A DNA stretch of 64,000 nucleotides from Malachius bipustulatus (lineage: Eukaryota > Arthropoda > Insecta > Coleoptera > Melyridae). This document shows positions 22,701 through 32,700 of the stretch, in pieces. The DNA is taken from contig OU342630.1 of assembly GCA_910589415.1 (NCBI GenBank), positions 92,252,186-92,316,185 of the forward strand, given 5' to 3'. The notes beneath the pieces were generated by a model. The model was given only the letters and a program-made list of their open reading frames with translations. It did not search any database and was not told the origin of the DNA. The position numbers and the translations under genes are program-made. Position 1 is the first letter of the stretch. Each line of letters opens with the position of its first letter.

Positions 22701-23213
22701 AAATCGCTTAAGAACAGGACACGGTAGATGTAATTCAATGTTACATAAATGGAATTTAATACCAAGCGCTTCCTGTATTTGCGGACATCCTGAAGAATCC
22801 ATCAATCACATTGTCAATGAATGTCCTTTAACCAAATTTTCTGGAGGTTTTCAAGCAATTCATGAAATTTCCACCGAAACAATAGACTGGTTACAGAATT
22901 TGAAGCTCTTGTAAACAAAATCTACATTAACAGCCAGATAACCTCAGAAGGGCAAAATGATTGGAATACTTCAAACCAATCTCAACAGGATGGTGTGTCT
23001 AGGTTTTTTAATGGGGTTTTCCCTAGACTATATCTCTCAAAGCAAATGCTTCACCATGATGTCAACATCGCATCAGAATATCCTACAGATCGTTCTTTTC
23101 CCCATGATCGACGAAACCAATCATATGTAATTTAATAAACTAAACAACATGTATCGTAAGACTGCAATTTGTAATTTCAAACGAATATATATATATAATA
23201 GTAGCGTACTAAT
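19786..23213 (+). mobile_element. LINE C, full-length-looking non-LTR retrotransposon
   Basis: A single large ORF (19828-22914) is preceded by a 42-nt leader and followed by about 300 nt of 3' UTR. The element lies between 20-bp direct repeats at 19766-19785 and 23214-23233 that differ at one base (TAGTAGCTGCTT[T/A]CTATAAT). This marks a target-primed insertion. The 3' edge is complicated because ATAATAGTAGCG(T/C)ACTAAT occurs both just before and just after the right repeat. An older relative is at 31640-32700. Confidence 0.75.
19828..22914 (+). CDS. LINE C polyprotein: endonuclease-RT-zinc knuckle, intact
   Basis: The frame is 1028 residues from ATG at 19828 (an in-frame TTG precedes it), with no stops. 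The EEP endonuclease has QLNIEGIS (N55), LQETHT (E83), AGDFN (G175-N178) and a FPHSQHKP box where many families have SDH. The RT has RKSPGFDG (about 467-472), YRPIALLS, GGFRPNRNT, FLDLSAAYD (D598), LPQGSVLSP (655-663) and IYADD (YADD 683-686). The C-terminus carries VNRLRTGHGR and a Cys/His knuckle, C983-x-C985, H994, C999, likely for nucleic-acid binding. No RNase H and no separate ORF1 are seen. All main catalytic residues are present, so the enzyme may be active. Clade not resolved. Confidence 0.9.
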   Translation: MADDSLNTRAHHGLNNNKIHKDRHCEDWTDSLEYSQSCSSKELTLGSNLTILQLNIEGISKDKCHFLSKICNDKNVDIILLQETHTNSNEQILSRGVIPSYTLVESLNSAIHGCATYVKENIHNPEIIYNNIYEGIFIIVIKVSDTFICNLYKPPKVQWPEDFPIVYGHPVIYAGDFNCHHNSWGYDLNDRNGIALSNWIERNNYHLKYNPKDKKSFYSSRWRKNYNPDLCIISKDNDDIPLPIIKEVLQHFPHSQHKPTLIRTGIRIEYINSLQKPRWNFGKANWKEFRTQIDNNIRWIKPTYNNYSRFVGIIKATAKRTIPRGFRQQYIPCWTKETQEIYESYKKAPTTEAANTILNSLNNSRKEKWNTLMENMNFTHSSRSSWNLLSKLGTTNQIKQQKYNISPNSISSRIVKVSNSVLVSKEEQKNIKNKLRKQRKNAINSDTLSKPFELKELKAAINSMKNRKSPGFDGILTEFLKNLGSFSLKWLLSFFNNILVSGRLPEDFKKAKISAILKPGKPNDDSSSYRPIALLSITYKVLEKLLYNRLLPIVDEKLLIEQGGFRPNRNTCDQVLALTTHIECGFQRKLKTGAVFLDLSAAYDTVWKEGLLHKLYKTIGCKTIMNLLENMLSDRKIKVFVNEKSSKYRILNNGLPQGSVLSPLLFNIYISDLPATKSRKFIYADDIILTYQNSEFNLLEETLCSDLKIMNDYFKKWRLCLNSSKTEVTCFHLNNHQKSKKLNITFNGSSLNHNFNPKYLGVTLDISLTYNQHLEKVKQKLKTRNNILYKLAGTTWGANAKTIRTSALALVYSTAEYCAPVWLNSVHQSKVDIQLNQTLRIITGTISSTPIPWLPVLSNIAPSNLRRQQATHKIMNKYRTFPDDFSITSDLNNLPTTRLKSRRPVWLETYLDRPFKIEDEWRNDWRNKSVSLFNNTLIEDPSSLVNGFEIRRKVWVQVNRLRTGHGRCNSMLHKWNLIPSASCICGHPEESINHIVNECPLTKFSGGFQAIHEISTETIDWLQNLKLL

Positions 23214-23233
23214 TAGTAGCTGCTTACTATAAT
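23214..23233. repeat. Target-site duplication of LINE C (mate at 19766-19785)
   Basis: 19 of 20 bases match the left copy. A nearby near-repeat of the sequence around it makes the exact 3' boundary uncertain by a few bases. Confidence 0.6.
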
Positions 23234-23825
23234 AGTAGCGCACTAATATACGGCTGAAGAATTTTATTCGTAAATAGAATGACAGCTGGCTTTCATGTTA
23301 CCATGGAAATGACATATTTAGTAATTTTTGTCCATTCTCATGTTGTGTCAAAATAATAATATAAATAACAATAATTATTAGTTTAATGGCCGTCGCTATG
23401 ACAAATGGCCGCGAAATTGAATTATGCGGCCTGCATGGAGTACGCGAAGTTCCTACTTCGCGTCCAATTGCACAAAAATAATTTTACGATGACCATAAAA
23501 TGTTAATTGGTATTAATATAAAGTGAAAATTATCACCTCAGTCAAGTTAGCCACGCTTGGGCCAGCCAAGCTTTCGATCACGAAGAAGGACTTGATATAA
23601 TTTTTAGCATTTTTTCCCTTAGTTAATTATTGTTCTTGTTGATTTTTACCATAAAAAATCATCGTAAACTGAAAAAATCGTAATGGTTGAAACACCACGG
23701 CCGCAGCCACACTTTCGGCCACTGACTTAGCATAAGTGTGTACTTCATTAGAACAAATTTGGAGAAAAAAAAATTACTGAAAATTATTCTAATACAGGTG
23801 GGAAAGTTTAGTACACGGTGTAAGA
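23234..23825. other. Unassigned spacer with a short hairpin
   Basis: ACGCGAAG and CTTCGCGT at 23442-23462 form a small hairpin. The rest has no recognised gene or element. Confidence 0.45.
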
Positions 23826-24807
23826 CATACAGGGTTTTACTCAAACTTTAGGGTATATACTCAATTTTAAGGGCATATTCCATGCAGGGTCAATTTTAGG
23901 TCGAAAAGTTCATATAAACATGTATCCCAAAATGTCTGGTTTTCAAGATAAATAAAGAAATATCGTATGGCTGTGGTAAAGCCCAAGTGTCAGAAGTTTT
24001 CAAGTAGCCACAAGGGCCTCTGACGTAACCTAACGACAGCTGTGAAGCAGCCGGGACCCCCTTTTTAACGTACCTCCCGGAGCACGATCAGTCACGGATA
24101 AAGATACAGGGTGATAAAGTTTTTTTTACAGTTTTTTTTTATCTCAAACATTCTTTTGCTGATGCTGTTGAAATTTTGCATATTTATTTATAGTAATAAG
24201 GAGCTTTTTTAGCCCCAAGTAGCGGCTAAATATTAAAATTATTAAGTCCAGAGGCGCCCCGGGAGCATCCTCATTACTTAGTATTATTGTAAAGAAAAAT
24301 GAACGTAACTGGCTTTTTTTAAATTATGACATTTTTTCAGATTAAGCCGCTAAAAATATAACTTTTATGTCTCCTGATTTTTTCCGTTATCTACTGTCGT
24401 TGTCTATAAAAAAATTAAAACCGCTTCAAGGGATGTTGAAAAATTGATTTTAAAATTATAAAATATAATTTTATCAATTTTTAGACATCCCTTGAAGCGG
24501 CTTTATTTGTTTTTCCCCCGAAAAAGAAGTAAGATAGGAAAATATAATTTAAGAGACAAAACAGTTGTGTTGTTAGCTACTTAATATGAAAAAATATCAA
24601 AAATTTAAAAAGTCAATGGCGTAAATTTTCTTTGTAATGAATAATGATGTTGATGAGGGTAAAAAAAAACAAAGTTATTAACCCTGTATCGTGAAAACCA
24701 GACATTTTAGGACACATCTTTAGATGAACTTTTCGACTTAATAAAATTTGCCCAGGAATAGGTAGGCTCTTAAATTTAGTACATATCCGTAACTAACACC
24801 CTGTATA
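23826..24807. mobile_element. ACAGGGTG-type TIR element with nested inner hairpin
   Basis: The left end (ATACAGGGTTTTACTC at about 23828) and right end (GTTAACACCCTGTATAT-like, about 24807) are imperfect mirrors. Both arms share TCGAAAAGTTCAT and AAAATGTCTGGTTTTC. Internal ACAGGGTGATAAAG (24107) faces AACCCTGTATCG (24682). The inner palindrome at 24420-24503 has CCGCTTCAAGGGATGT and its mirror as arms. It is non-coding. Confidence 0.7.
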
Positions 24808-24832
24808 TCTTAGCATGGTTTAGTACCACCCA

Positions 24833-25110
24833 TCATTGGCCTCTAGTAAACGGTAAAAGATACAGATTCGAATAAATTATAGAAACGTTGCAAAGTTTAA
24901 TGCTTAATAAGAATAAAAATAAAAAGAGAAAAGCAATAGGATATTTTAGTCGTTCGCTAGAATGTGCTGAAAAAAAAGAAAAATCGAGATTTCTTATTTC
25001 TGGCCTGTCTTTATTATTATTGAAAATAACATAAAAAATTATTATTGATGTAGATTTACATAAGTCATCAAAAGCTATCCATTTGACATTACAAAAATTT
25101 TCTAATAAGC
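24833..25110 (-). repeat. Single-arm relic of the 60-kb hairpin family
   Basis: It aligns block by block with the reverse complement of 60750-61015: AAAAGATACAGATTC, AGGATATTTTAGTCGTT, ATTTCTTATTT, TTACATAAGTCATCAAAA and CTATCCATTTGACATTACAA. Only one arm is present and no terminus is visible. Confidence 0.6.
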
Positions 25111-27584
25111 TGCGACTAGAAGTTAGAGTTTTCATTATTTGTTTTATTTTTCTCATAGCTGCCATTATACTTTTCGTGTCGGTTGGTCTACAAAAATTAT
25201 GAAAACAAAAAATTAATTAAAATTTTCTAATTAAAATTAAAAAAAGAAACAGAATTATTCATATTCAGGTGTGAAATTTTCCTATTAAGTATTGTTTTGT
25301 TCTTTTCTTATAACTTAGGACGTCTGACATTATCTTGGAAGAAATTATTAAGAAGCATTTAAAGCCTGGATTCAATTGCTGGGAATAATTTAAGCACTGG
25401 AGAGTCATGCTCTAGCTGGTCAACTTAAATCACCATGCACTTCTATCCACACTGCCTATTTTTATGAATTTGGTTTAAAGAATTCTGACAATGATTACGT
25501 AATGCGCACTTCTTGTTAAACCTAGAAGCTTTAATGGCATTTTACCATATATGTACAACTTAGCAGACATAAATTCCTCCAGCATGATGAAGAAGCTGCT
25601 GGAAATCTTGTTCTTCGTGTTTGGTTTTGTTACATAAAAATAAGAGCCTACATCAATGACATTTTATAATCACATCTCCGTGAATTCGCACATGTTCTTA
25701 AAGAACTTCAGTAGGTACCCGTTATCTGTTATATATGAACAAGAAATTAGTTTATAATCACTGGAGTTAAATTTTCTAAATGCCATGAACTTTTCACATT
25801 CTGATATATTAGCTATCTTAGTGCCTAAATATGTGTCCCGAACTGATGATGAATTAGTGGATGTATTGGGATCCTCGGTTGCTGTAGGAGACACGAAAAC
25901 GTTAAAAATGGGGAAAGCTTTAGGTGATTTTGGGCTAGTTTCATAATAAAAGTAAAGTAGGTAAGTTTTAAATTTAAAGTTAGATTATTGTAGACTAACT
26001 TAAGCATAGACAAGAGCACAATAAGCCCATGATGCTCAGGTTCTACCAGCGAGCTTGAATCAGATGGCTCTCGAAGGAAAAAAACATTGACAAGGATCAA
26101 ACCAGATCTGGAACGTACTAAATTTGGCATGTTATGGGTAAACAGTGTGACTAACTTAACACTACACGTACGTTTTCAGTCACCCATCTGGGCATAACTA
26201 GGAAACAGTTCAAAGTGCAGAAAATCGTGAAGCAAAAATCTGCAAATTTTTGTTTGCCATGTGTAATTCAATCGCCAATCTTGAAAGTGGTGACGCTGTA
26301 AATATATGTTCATGAAATCGAATGACTATCAATAATACAAACATTTTATTTACTTATACACATTATAAAATTAAAAGACACCTAATCCAATAATTGGCCT
26401 TAATAAGAAGATAATCCAAAATGAGGCACAAAAAAAGTTAATTTTCACAACCTATTAAGAAATGGTCTGACGAAATGCTACTCGCGTGAAGGTCGGAGAT
26501 TCGGTTAAGTAGGTACAATGGCGATCCATCAATCTGAGTTATTGAAGACGTCTGGGCGCAATTATTACATTAGATCTTGGAGTATGATTCTAGTAATCGT
26601 TAATTATGCCCTTACATGGTGACTATATGTGGGCTTACGAACCGCATTCACTCCGCCATTACATACACATTATACGTTTATATTGCACAAGCTAAGCAAA
26701 TACTTTCTTGGATGACTTTTGCCCTAACAGCGGCGTGCAGTGTATAATATTGTGCACGTGATAAAAAGCACCAGTCGTTTAGGTAGGTAGGTACCTACCT
26801 AGTATAATTTTTTTCCTAAATTTTTTTAACTAAAATTCAATAATAATTGTCGCATTAGTTATTTTACTTGGACCTGCACGTGTCTTTACATATTCATTTT
26901 AATTATTGTGTCAAGTTGGACTTTAAAATACCCGTGCAGTAACCGATTCGCTGTTGTTGTCGCTGTTTATTAGGAGCATTCAGTGATTTAGCCTTGATTT
27001 CATAACCTTTCCTTGGGAGCTGATTTGCCTTTTTCTGAGAGCTGATTCGTCGTTCCTGGGAAGCCGATTCACCGTTTTTGGAGTCCATCCATCATTTTCT
27101 AATACGCTGTTACTCAGAATCTGCCACTGACCTCAACCGTGTCACCGTGAGCAATTAGCCTGGTTGAAGCCTTACTCCAAGAAAATCTCCTAGCACCCCT
27201 ACCAACACTCATATCAATTATCAAGCAGGAGCACAAAGCTAAGTATCGAGTGAAATTCAGTGATTCTTTCCTCAATTCGTATTACAAGAATTTAAATTTT
27301 CAATTACCGTATTGCTTTCCTATCAGTCCGGTTAAATTTGCAATTTTCATTATCGTTTAATTTGTAAATGTAAAGCCATTTAAGTGAGTTTATTTTTGCA
27401 TTTGTAATTTAGAATATTCATTAAAAAAATATTTTTTATCAATGTCATTCTTATTTGTTCTATGTAATTTTAAAATTTCAACATTAACTAACTCAAATTT
27501 TTCCCGCTACATAAGCTTTATTATAACATAAGTCGTCAAGAACTATCCATGTGAGATTTCGACAACTTTCAAAGACAACTAGAT
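25111..27584. other. Unassigned region
   Basis: No frame resembles a known family. A TAGGTAGGTAGGTACCTACC simple palindrome lies at about 26782-26801. A short fragment near 27523-27551 (CATAAGTCGTCAAGAACTAT) matches the 60-kb hairpin family. Nothing else is recognised. Confidence 0.45.
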
Positions 27585-28525
27585 CATAGGGTGTTGATTT
27601 TCAAAGCGGGCCATAGGGGATTAGCATTGCGAAAGTGGTTTTTGAGGATTAAACAATAATGACGTTTCTACGTTTTGACAATTATTTTTGTCCATTATTA
27701 TTAGAATGTTAACGTTAAACTAATAGCGAATTCGAGTTACTGCACTTTTCTGCTCCGGGTGCGCACCGAGACGGAATCTCGTGTTCGATTTGTAGGACTC
27801 CGTTCCAGTGCTTTTCGTAATCGTATTCGAGTTAAAGTGAACTCTAGCGGTGCATATCGTAATTGTGTTCGAGTTACACTTGCTCTCTGGCAGTGCATAG
27901 GAAAATATGTTCGAGTCGTATGGCGGAACTGTCCCGGAGCAGAATAAACTGCACCGTCAAATTTGACGGTGCAACGGTGCACTCCCGTAAATTTAGAGGT
28001 TAGACATAGCGGGAAAATTAAATACTGATTCCATTACTGATTCCTAGTAATTCCTTAAACCAAAAATTTGTGGATAAGTACATTTTGTGTATTGTATGAA
28101 TTACAACTTATTACAATAATTAAAATGGATCACGCCTTGTAGTTCCACGACTCTGTTATAATAAGAATAACATCATAACAACAAACAACCGTGATAGGTA
28201 TAGGATAGGGATAGGTAGAAGGCTATAATGAAAATGCAGACTGGAGGGAAACTGGATTGCACACTGCACTGCACCGGTGCATGGCGCTCTGGCTCTGGCT
28301 CTGGTTCTGGCCTGCCCTGACACAGTTCGGTTCCATACAGAGTCGAAATGCGAAAGTTCTGCTCCGGACTGGAGCAGAATTCTGGGCAGAACTGATTCAG
28401 AGACAGATCGATCTCGCTCCGAGCAAGTGCAGCCAACTCGAATTCGCTATAAGCAACATTTACATTTTACAATGCTATACGTACTCTATTCCCTATGGCC
28501 CGTTTTGAAAATCAACACCCTGTAT
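27585..28525. mobile_element. TIR element with nested palindromes (about 940 bp)
   Basis: Left CATAGGGTGTTGATTTTCAA (27585) mirrors the right end (CAACACCCTGTAT, 28513-28525), and both arms share GGCCATAGGG. A second inverted pair inside, TAGCGAATTCGAGTT (27723-27737) and its mirror at 28435-28449, continues the hairpin. The interior is GC-richer, with a perfect palindrome of half-site GCACCGTCAAA at 27951-27972 and a GGCTCTG-type tandem near 28288-28310. No gene is present; open frames here are by-products of the GC content. Confidence 0.7.
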
Positions 28526-29849
28526 AGAGTTTTCATAATTCAACTTTAGCATTTCTTGTGATCGCCAAATTGTTTTTTAAGCCATTTAATCCATTTAATT
28601 CATGAAAAATCAAGGAAACTAAAGATTTGACAAAAGCAAAATGAAATTTGAAAATCTTATTCTCCATTTTTGGGATGAAAAAATAAATGAAAAACATTTT
28701 TTTATTGAATGACATAGAAAAAAAAAACTAAGGGCAAGCAATATGACTTGATATTGTCGTAGGTAATTTTTCTTTTTCGAAAATAGAAGAATAAACGTTT
28801 GAAAAATTTATTTTGTGAATTCTATTGATTGTAGGTAAAGACAATATTGCCGGGCATAAAAAACAACGTTGATTACGAAAACCATGGGATCTATTTCGAC
28901 GCAACTCGTAGTTGCGAAATATCGCAAGTAACTAACTTGAAATTAGGCCGTTAGTAGCACTTGGTCAAAAATTTCATTTAAGTGACTATTCGCAGTTGAA
29001 ATACGACGATTACCTACGTGAACTTATTGACGTTGCATTACGAAAAACAAATAATTTGTTAGGTAATTGAGATACTTATTAACAATCAATTAAGCGTCAA
29101 ACAGAAAACATTGTTTTTGAGTTTATGTTAAGCAATCAATTATTTATAAATTAAATTAGTTTCATTATTGTACCTTTATGTAGGAAGTACGACTGGGGTA
29201 CCTACTAAGAAGATTTAACTACATTTTACTGGACACTCTGATAAGAACAATGGAACGTAATTATTTTCCTCATTTTCGTATATGTGTCTTAATGTGGAAC
29301 TACCTATCTATATCGTTCAGGATGAGTCCGCACGTTTGCGGCCTGCTGAGACCATAATATTATGATGTAATCCTATCCTAAATCGCCAGCGGGTTGCGGC
29401 CGTTGTAATCCTGTAAACGGATAGGTCGGATATTTCGGGTATTGGGTTCACGTCTGTCTGGCCCCGGGGCCCCCTTTCATTCGACGAGACAGGTATCACT
29501 TGTCAATGGTATCACTCATTCTTTTCAATTCCACACCACTTAGGAAGGAAGCCATTTCTTTTCAATTTTCTTGTCTTAAAATCAAAAATCGAAAAGTTTA
29601 GGCTGAATTATTTACATAAAAAATTACTAAGTTTATCGTGTAGAAATGATTATAAGCTGGGTAAATAGATAATAATAATGTTAAAATAATCTAAATTAGT
29701 GGGGCGGTTTGAATATTATGTGAATACAAAAAATTCACAAAAAAAAATCATGCACGCGATGAATGATCCCCAATTTGACCATCAAATTTTACAAATAAGT
29801 ATAAAATTTAATGCGTTTTATGTGTGCACCTTGGGTCATGCATATCATG
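28526..29849. other. Unassigned stretch with a GC-rich pocket
   Basis: The stretch is AT-rich except for 29315-29495, which contains the GCGGCC/CCGCAA-type and GGCCCCGGGGCC strings. The pocket has a 60-codon minus-strand frame but no recognised protein. It could be a conserved host element or an old repeat. Confidence 0.4.
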
Positions 29850-30500
29850 CAAGATATTTACAGTGTGTCAAAGCCAGCTTTTGAAGGAAGTTTTTTATTA
29901 ATATCTACGTTGATTATCAAGATAACTCCGTTAAAAATTTTGCACAAATTTCTCGTGTCTGCTGCAAAGAAATTGTTCTTACATCCAGCATTAATTTCAA
30001 TTATTATTTTTCCATTCTTGTAAGATTTTGATTCAGGGATTGGCTTAAGATATATGTTGCAACTTATTTGTCCATCATCGAGAAATTCAATGTTTTAAGC
30101 CAAGCTTACGAGAAAAAAATGTTTTTGAAAATAACAAAAATCGACTTTAATTTTGGCAAGAGTTTGGGTTCAAATTACATATTATTACCCGGCAACTCAC
30201 TCAAACTTTAAATTTTTAACTGAAACTTTTTTTATAGGTATGCTCAAGTTTTATATGTCTAGCCTAAATCATTGACTCTAAATCAAAATCTTACAAGAAA
30301 GATAGAAAAAAACTTTGCAAAAGATTTTATGAAGTATTAATAAAAAAACTTCTTTTAAAAATTTACTTCTAAACCCTGTATCTTGGAAGAGGGACGTCGA
30401 AATGAAAAATGGCCTAAGGGAAGTCCTAAGACTATTTCTGGTCAAAATATAATCTATGGCTAAGATTGTGACCTACTAATTTGTGACCCCCTGTATAAGT
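29850..30500. mobile_element. Degenerate foldback/TIR element
   Basis: A perfect 18-bp inverted pair TCTTGTAAGATTTTGATT lies at 30016-30033 (mirror 30281-30298). It is flanked outward by GAAGTTTTTTATTAATA (about 29887) and its mirror (about 30338). The right end reads CACCCCCTGTAT-like at 30482-30498 with an inner AAACCCTGTATC at 30372. The left terminus is too eroded to place exactly. Confidence 0.45.
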
Positions 30501-31630
30501 ACAGATATGTATGAGTATGAATACCTACGTGGTTATATATTACACCCCTTATAAGTGGATGCATATGTTAGGATTAAGTAAAAAGCCTTTCTATGTCGGC
30601 AGTCACATGAAGCTTCCACCACATTAATATGAATTAGCTGTACCTGTACCAAGCCACCACACATGTTGCTTTTGCAAACAAGCGTCACGCAAAAAGTTAT
30701 AAGTATTTATTACGGAGATTTTTTTGTATTTTGCAAGACTCTCTATTAAACCATTTATTTCACTGCCATTTGGAGATAGCATAAAATCTAATACCTACTA
30801 TACTACCTACTAGATATTATTCTCAACCTAAATGTAGATTCTAGTCAAAAAAAATAAAAAATTGCATTTCCTCATTGTATATATAAATTAAAATAAGTTA
30901 TAACAGGGCATATCCGCACGTATGTAAGCGCGGGGCATCTTATTCTATTAAATCATCTGATCAGATGAAAATATTAAATAAAAACAGGTATAGAAGGCTC
31001 AGAGAGGTATAAACACATATTAGGAAAATAAGAAAATAATTGCACAAAACCGAAAAACGGGACCTAAAATTTAATAAACTTATAATTTATACGACAAGAA
31101 AATTTCGGGAACATTTCGACATTCTTCTCCTCTTCTCATGGACCAAGCCGAGAGTAATATTACAGCTAGTTATCGTCCATATAAAGAGATTCTACCAGAG
31201 ACACCGATGTAATCCATCAAGTACTGTAGTCTGGTTTATGAGCCTAATTAAAACCATTGAAAAACATAATCTGACGCTGTTACCAGTCCCCATGAATCAT
31301 GTACCACTACATATCTGTTTCAGTTTAATGACTTAATATTTTAGTCTTTCCCGGTCTTATCGAGACTTCCTAATGAAGCTAATACAAGGTACAGTTAAGG
31401 TAGATAATGTGGATTAATGTGATCAGCTCAGCTTATTATAAAATAATACTGACCTTTGTTTACTGTAAGTAAACAAGGGTTGTTGTTGTAGAAGGGTGGC
31501 TAAATTCCGTTGGTTTACTCGGAAGCTAATAATTTATAATAAATAATCTTAATAATAATTAATTATTTAGAGTATTTGTCGGTGATAAGAGTTGTTTATG
31601 TGAATTGAATTGTGATAAAAAAAGTATTTT
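30501..31630. other. Unassigned AT-rich stretch
   Basis: There is a 98-codon plus-strand frame at 31040-31336, but it has no recognised family features. Nothing else is seen. Confidence 0.4.
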
Positions 31631-31639
31631 TTTAATGGC

Positions 31640-32700
31640 CTATACCAAAAGGAGCAGGTTTCTCCCCTCTTTTATTCGATATTATACACCACTGACCTGC
31701 GTCATACAAAATCGATAAAATTTCTTTTTGCAGACTATATACATATAGCGTTAACTTTTCAATACAAGGATTTTATTTCAATTGAATATCAATTCATCAA
31801 GCAACAATTCACAAGAGACTTAATGACATTAAATGATTATTTTCAGAAATGTTGTCTTTGTCTAAATCCACTTAAAACAGTTGAGTCTTGTTTTCAGCGT
31901 TCCAAATTTTAATAATTTTTTATTGGTTAAACATTGACTTAGAACATTTTTACAACAAAAATTTAAAAACAAGGAATAATATTCTGCATAAATAAGCAGG
32001 TTTCGACTGGGGAGAACATCCATAGATATTATGTATTGGTAATTTCTTTTTAATTTTTATTATGCTAATGATGTAGGTGAAATTTTTTCATCAACATTCG
32101 TGCTCGTTTACACAACCGCTAAATGCTGCTATCTTCTGTCTGGATGAGCAGCTCACATGTTACTAAAGTTGACACTCGATTGAATATTTTTGCATGAGAA
32201 CAATAACTGGCACCAATAAAACAACTTAAGCTTCTTGGTTGTCCGTTTTATCAAATTCCACCAGATATTCGACTTATTAATTCCCTCAAATTTTTGAAAA
32301 TATACACTAAATTTTAAAATGGATATCCAATTTGGCCCGAAATCAATCATAACTTTCATTCGTTTAATATCTAGAAATCTAATTTACCAATAAGAATACT
32401 TTTAAACATTTTTCTCCCATATTGAGCTTTGGAAAAGTAAATGAAGCTTGATTACCGATCCATTACAAATTGTACCAGGCTTCGATCAGCTTAGAAATGT
32501 TTGGATAAAGTTAAGCCGCCTTCGGACAGGTCATGGTCGTTTTAATGCAACATTGTTTTAATGGGATGCTGTCACAAGTCCTCTCTGTTATTGTGGAAAA
32601 GCTAACGAGACAATTAAACACATAGTTGATAAAAATGTGAATTGTATAAATTCCAAGGAGGGTTTTAAAACATCCATTGATACAAGTAACTATCGCCTCA
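31640..32700 (+). pseudogene. Old relic of the LINE C family
   Basis: The order of blocks follows LINE C. NGLYQKEQVSPLLFDII at about 31640-31692 corresponds to its NGLPQGSVLSPLLFNIY, and an eroded YADD region lies near 31725. A 23-nt identical segment (31963-31985 versus 22168-22190) covers LKTRNNIL. The C-terminal segment at about 32505-32640 reads KLSRLRTGHGRFN, then SPLCYCGKANETIKHIV. Many stops and indels are present and the endonuclease part is absent. It is clearly dead. Confidence 0.75.

Noticed and set aside
25670..26130. Overlapping minus-strand frames of 74 and 101 codons
   Set aside because: Looked for THAP, hAT and piggyBac motifs; none seen, and the frames disagree in reading frame.
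28173..28549. Three frames of 83-90 codons on both strands
   Set aside because: They lie inside the GC-rich cargo of the 27585 TIR element; frames arise from repeat composition.
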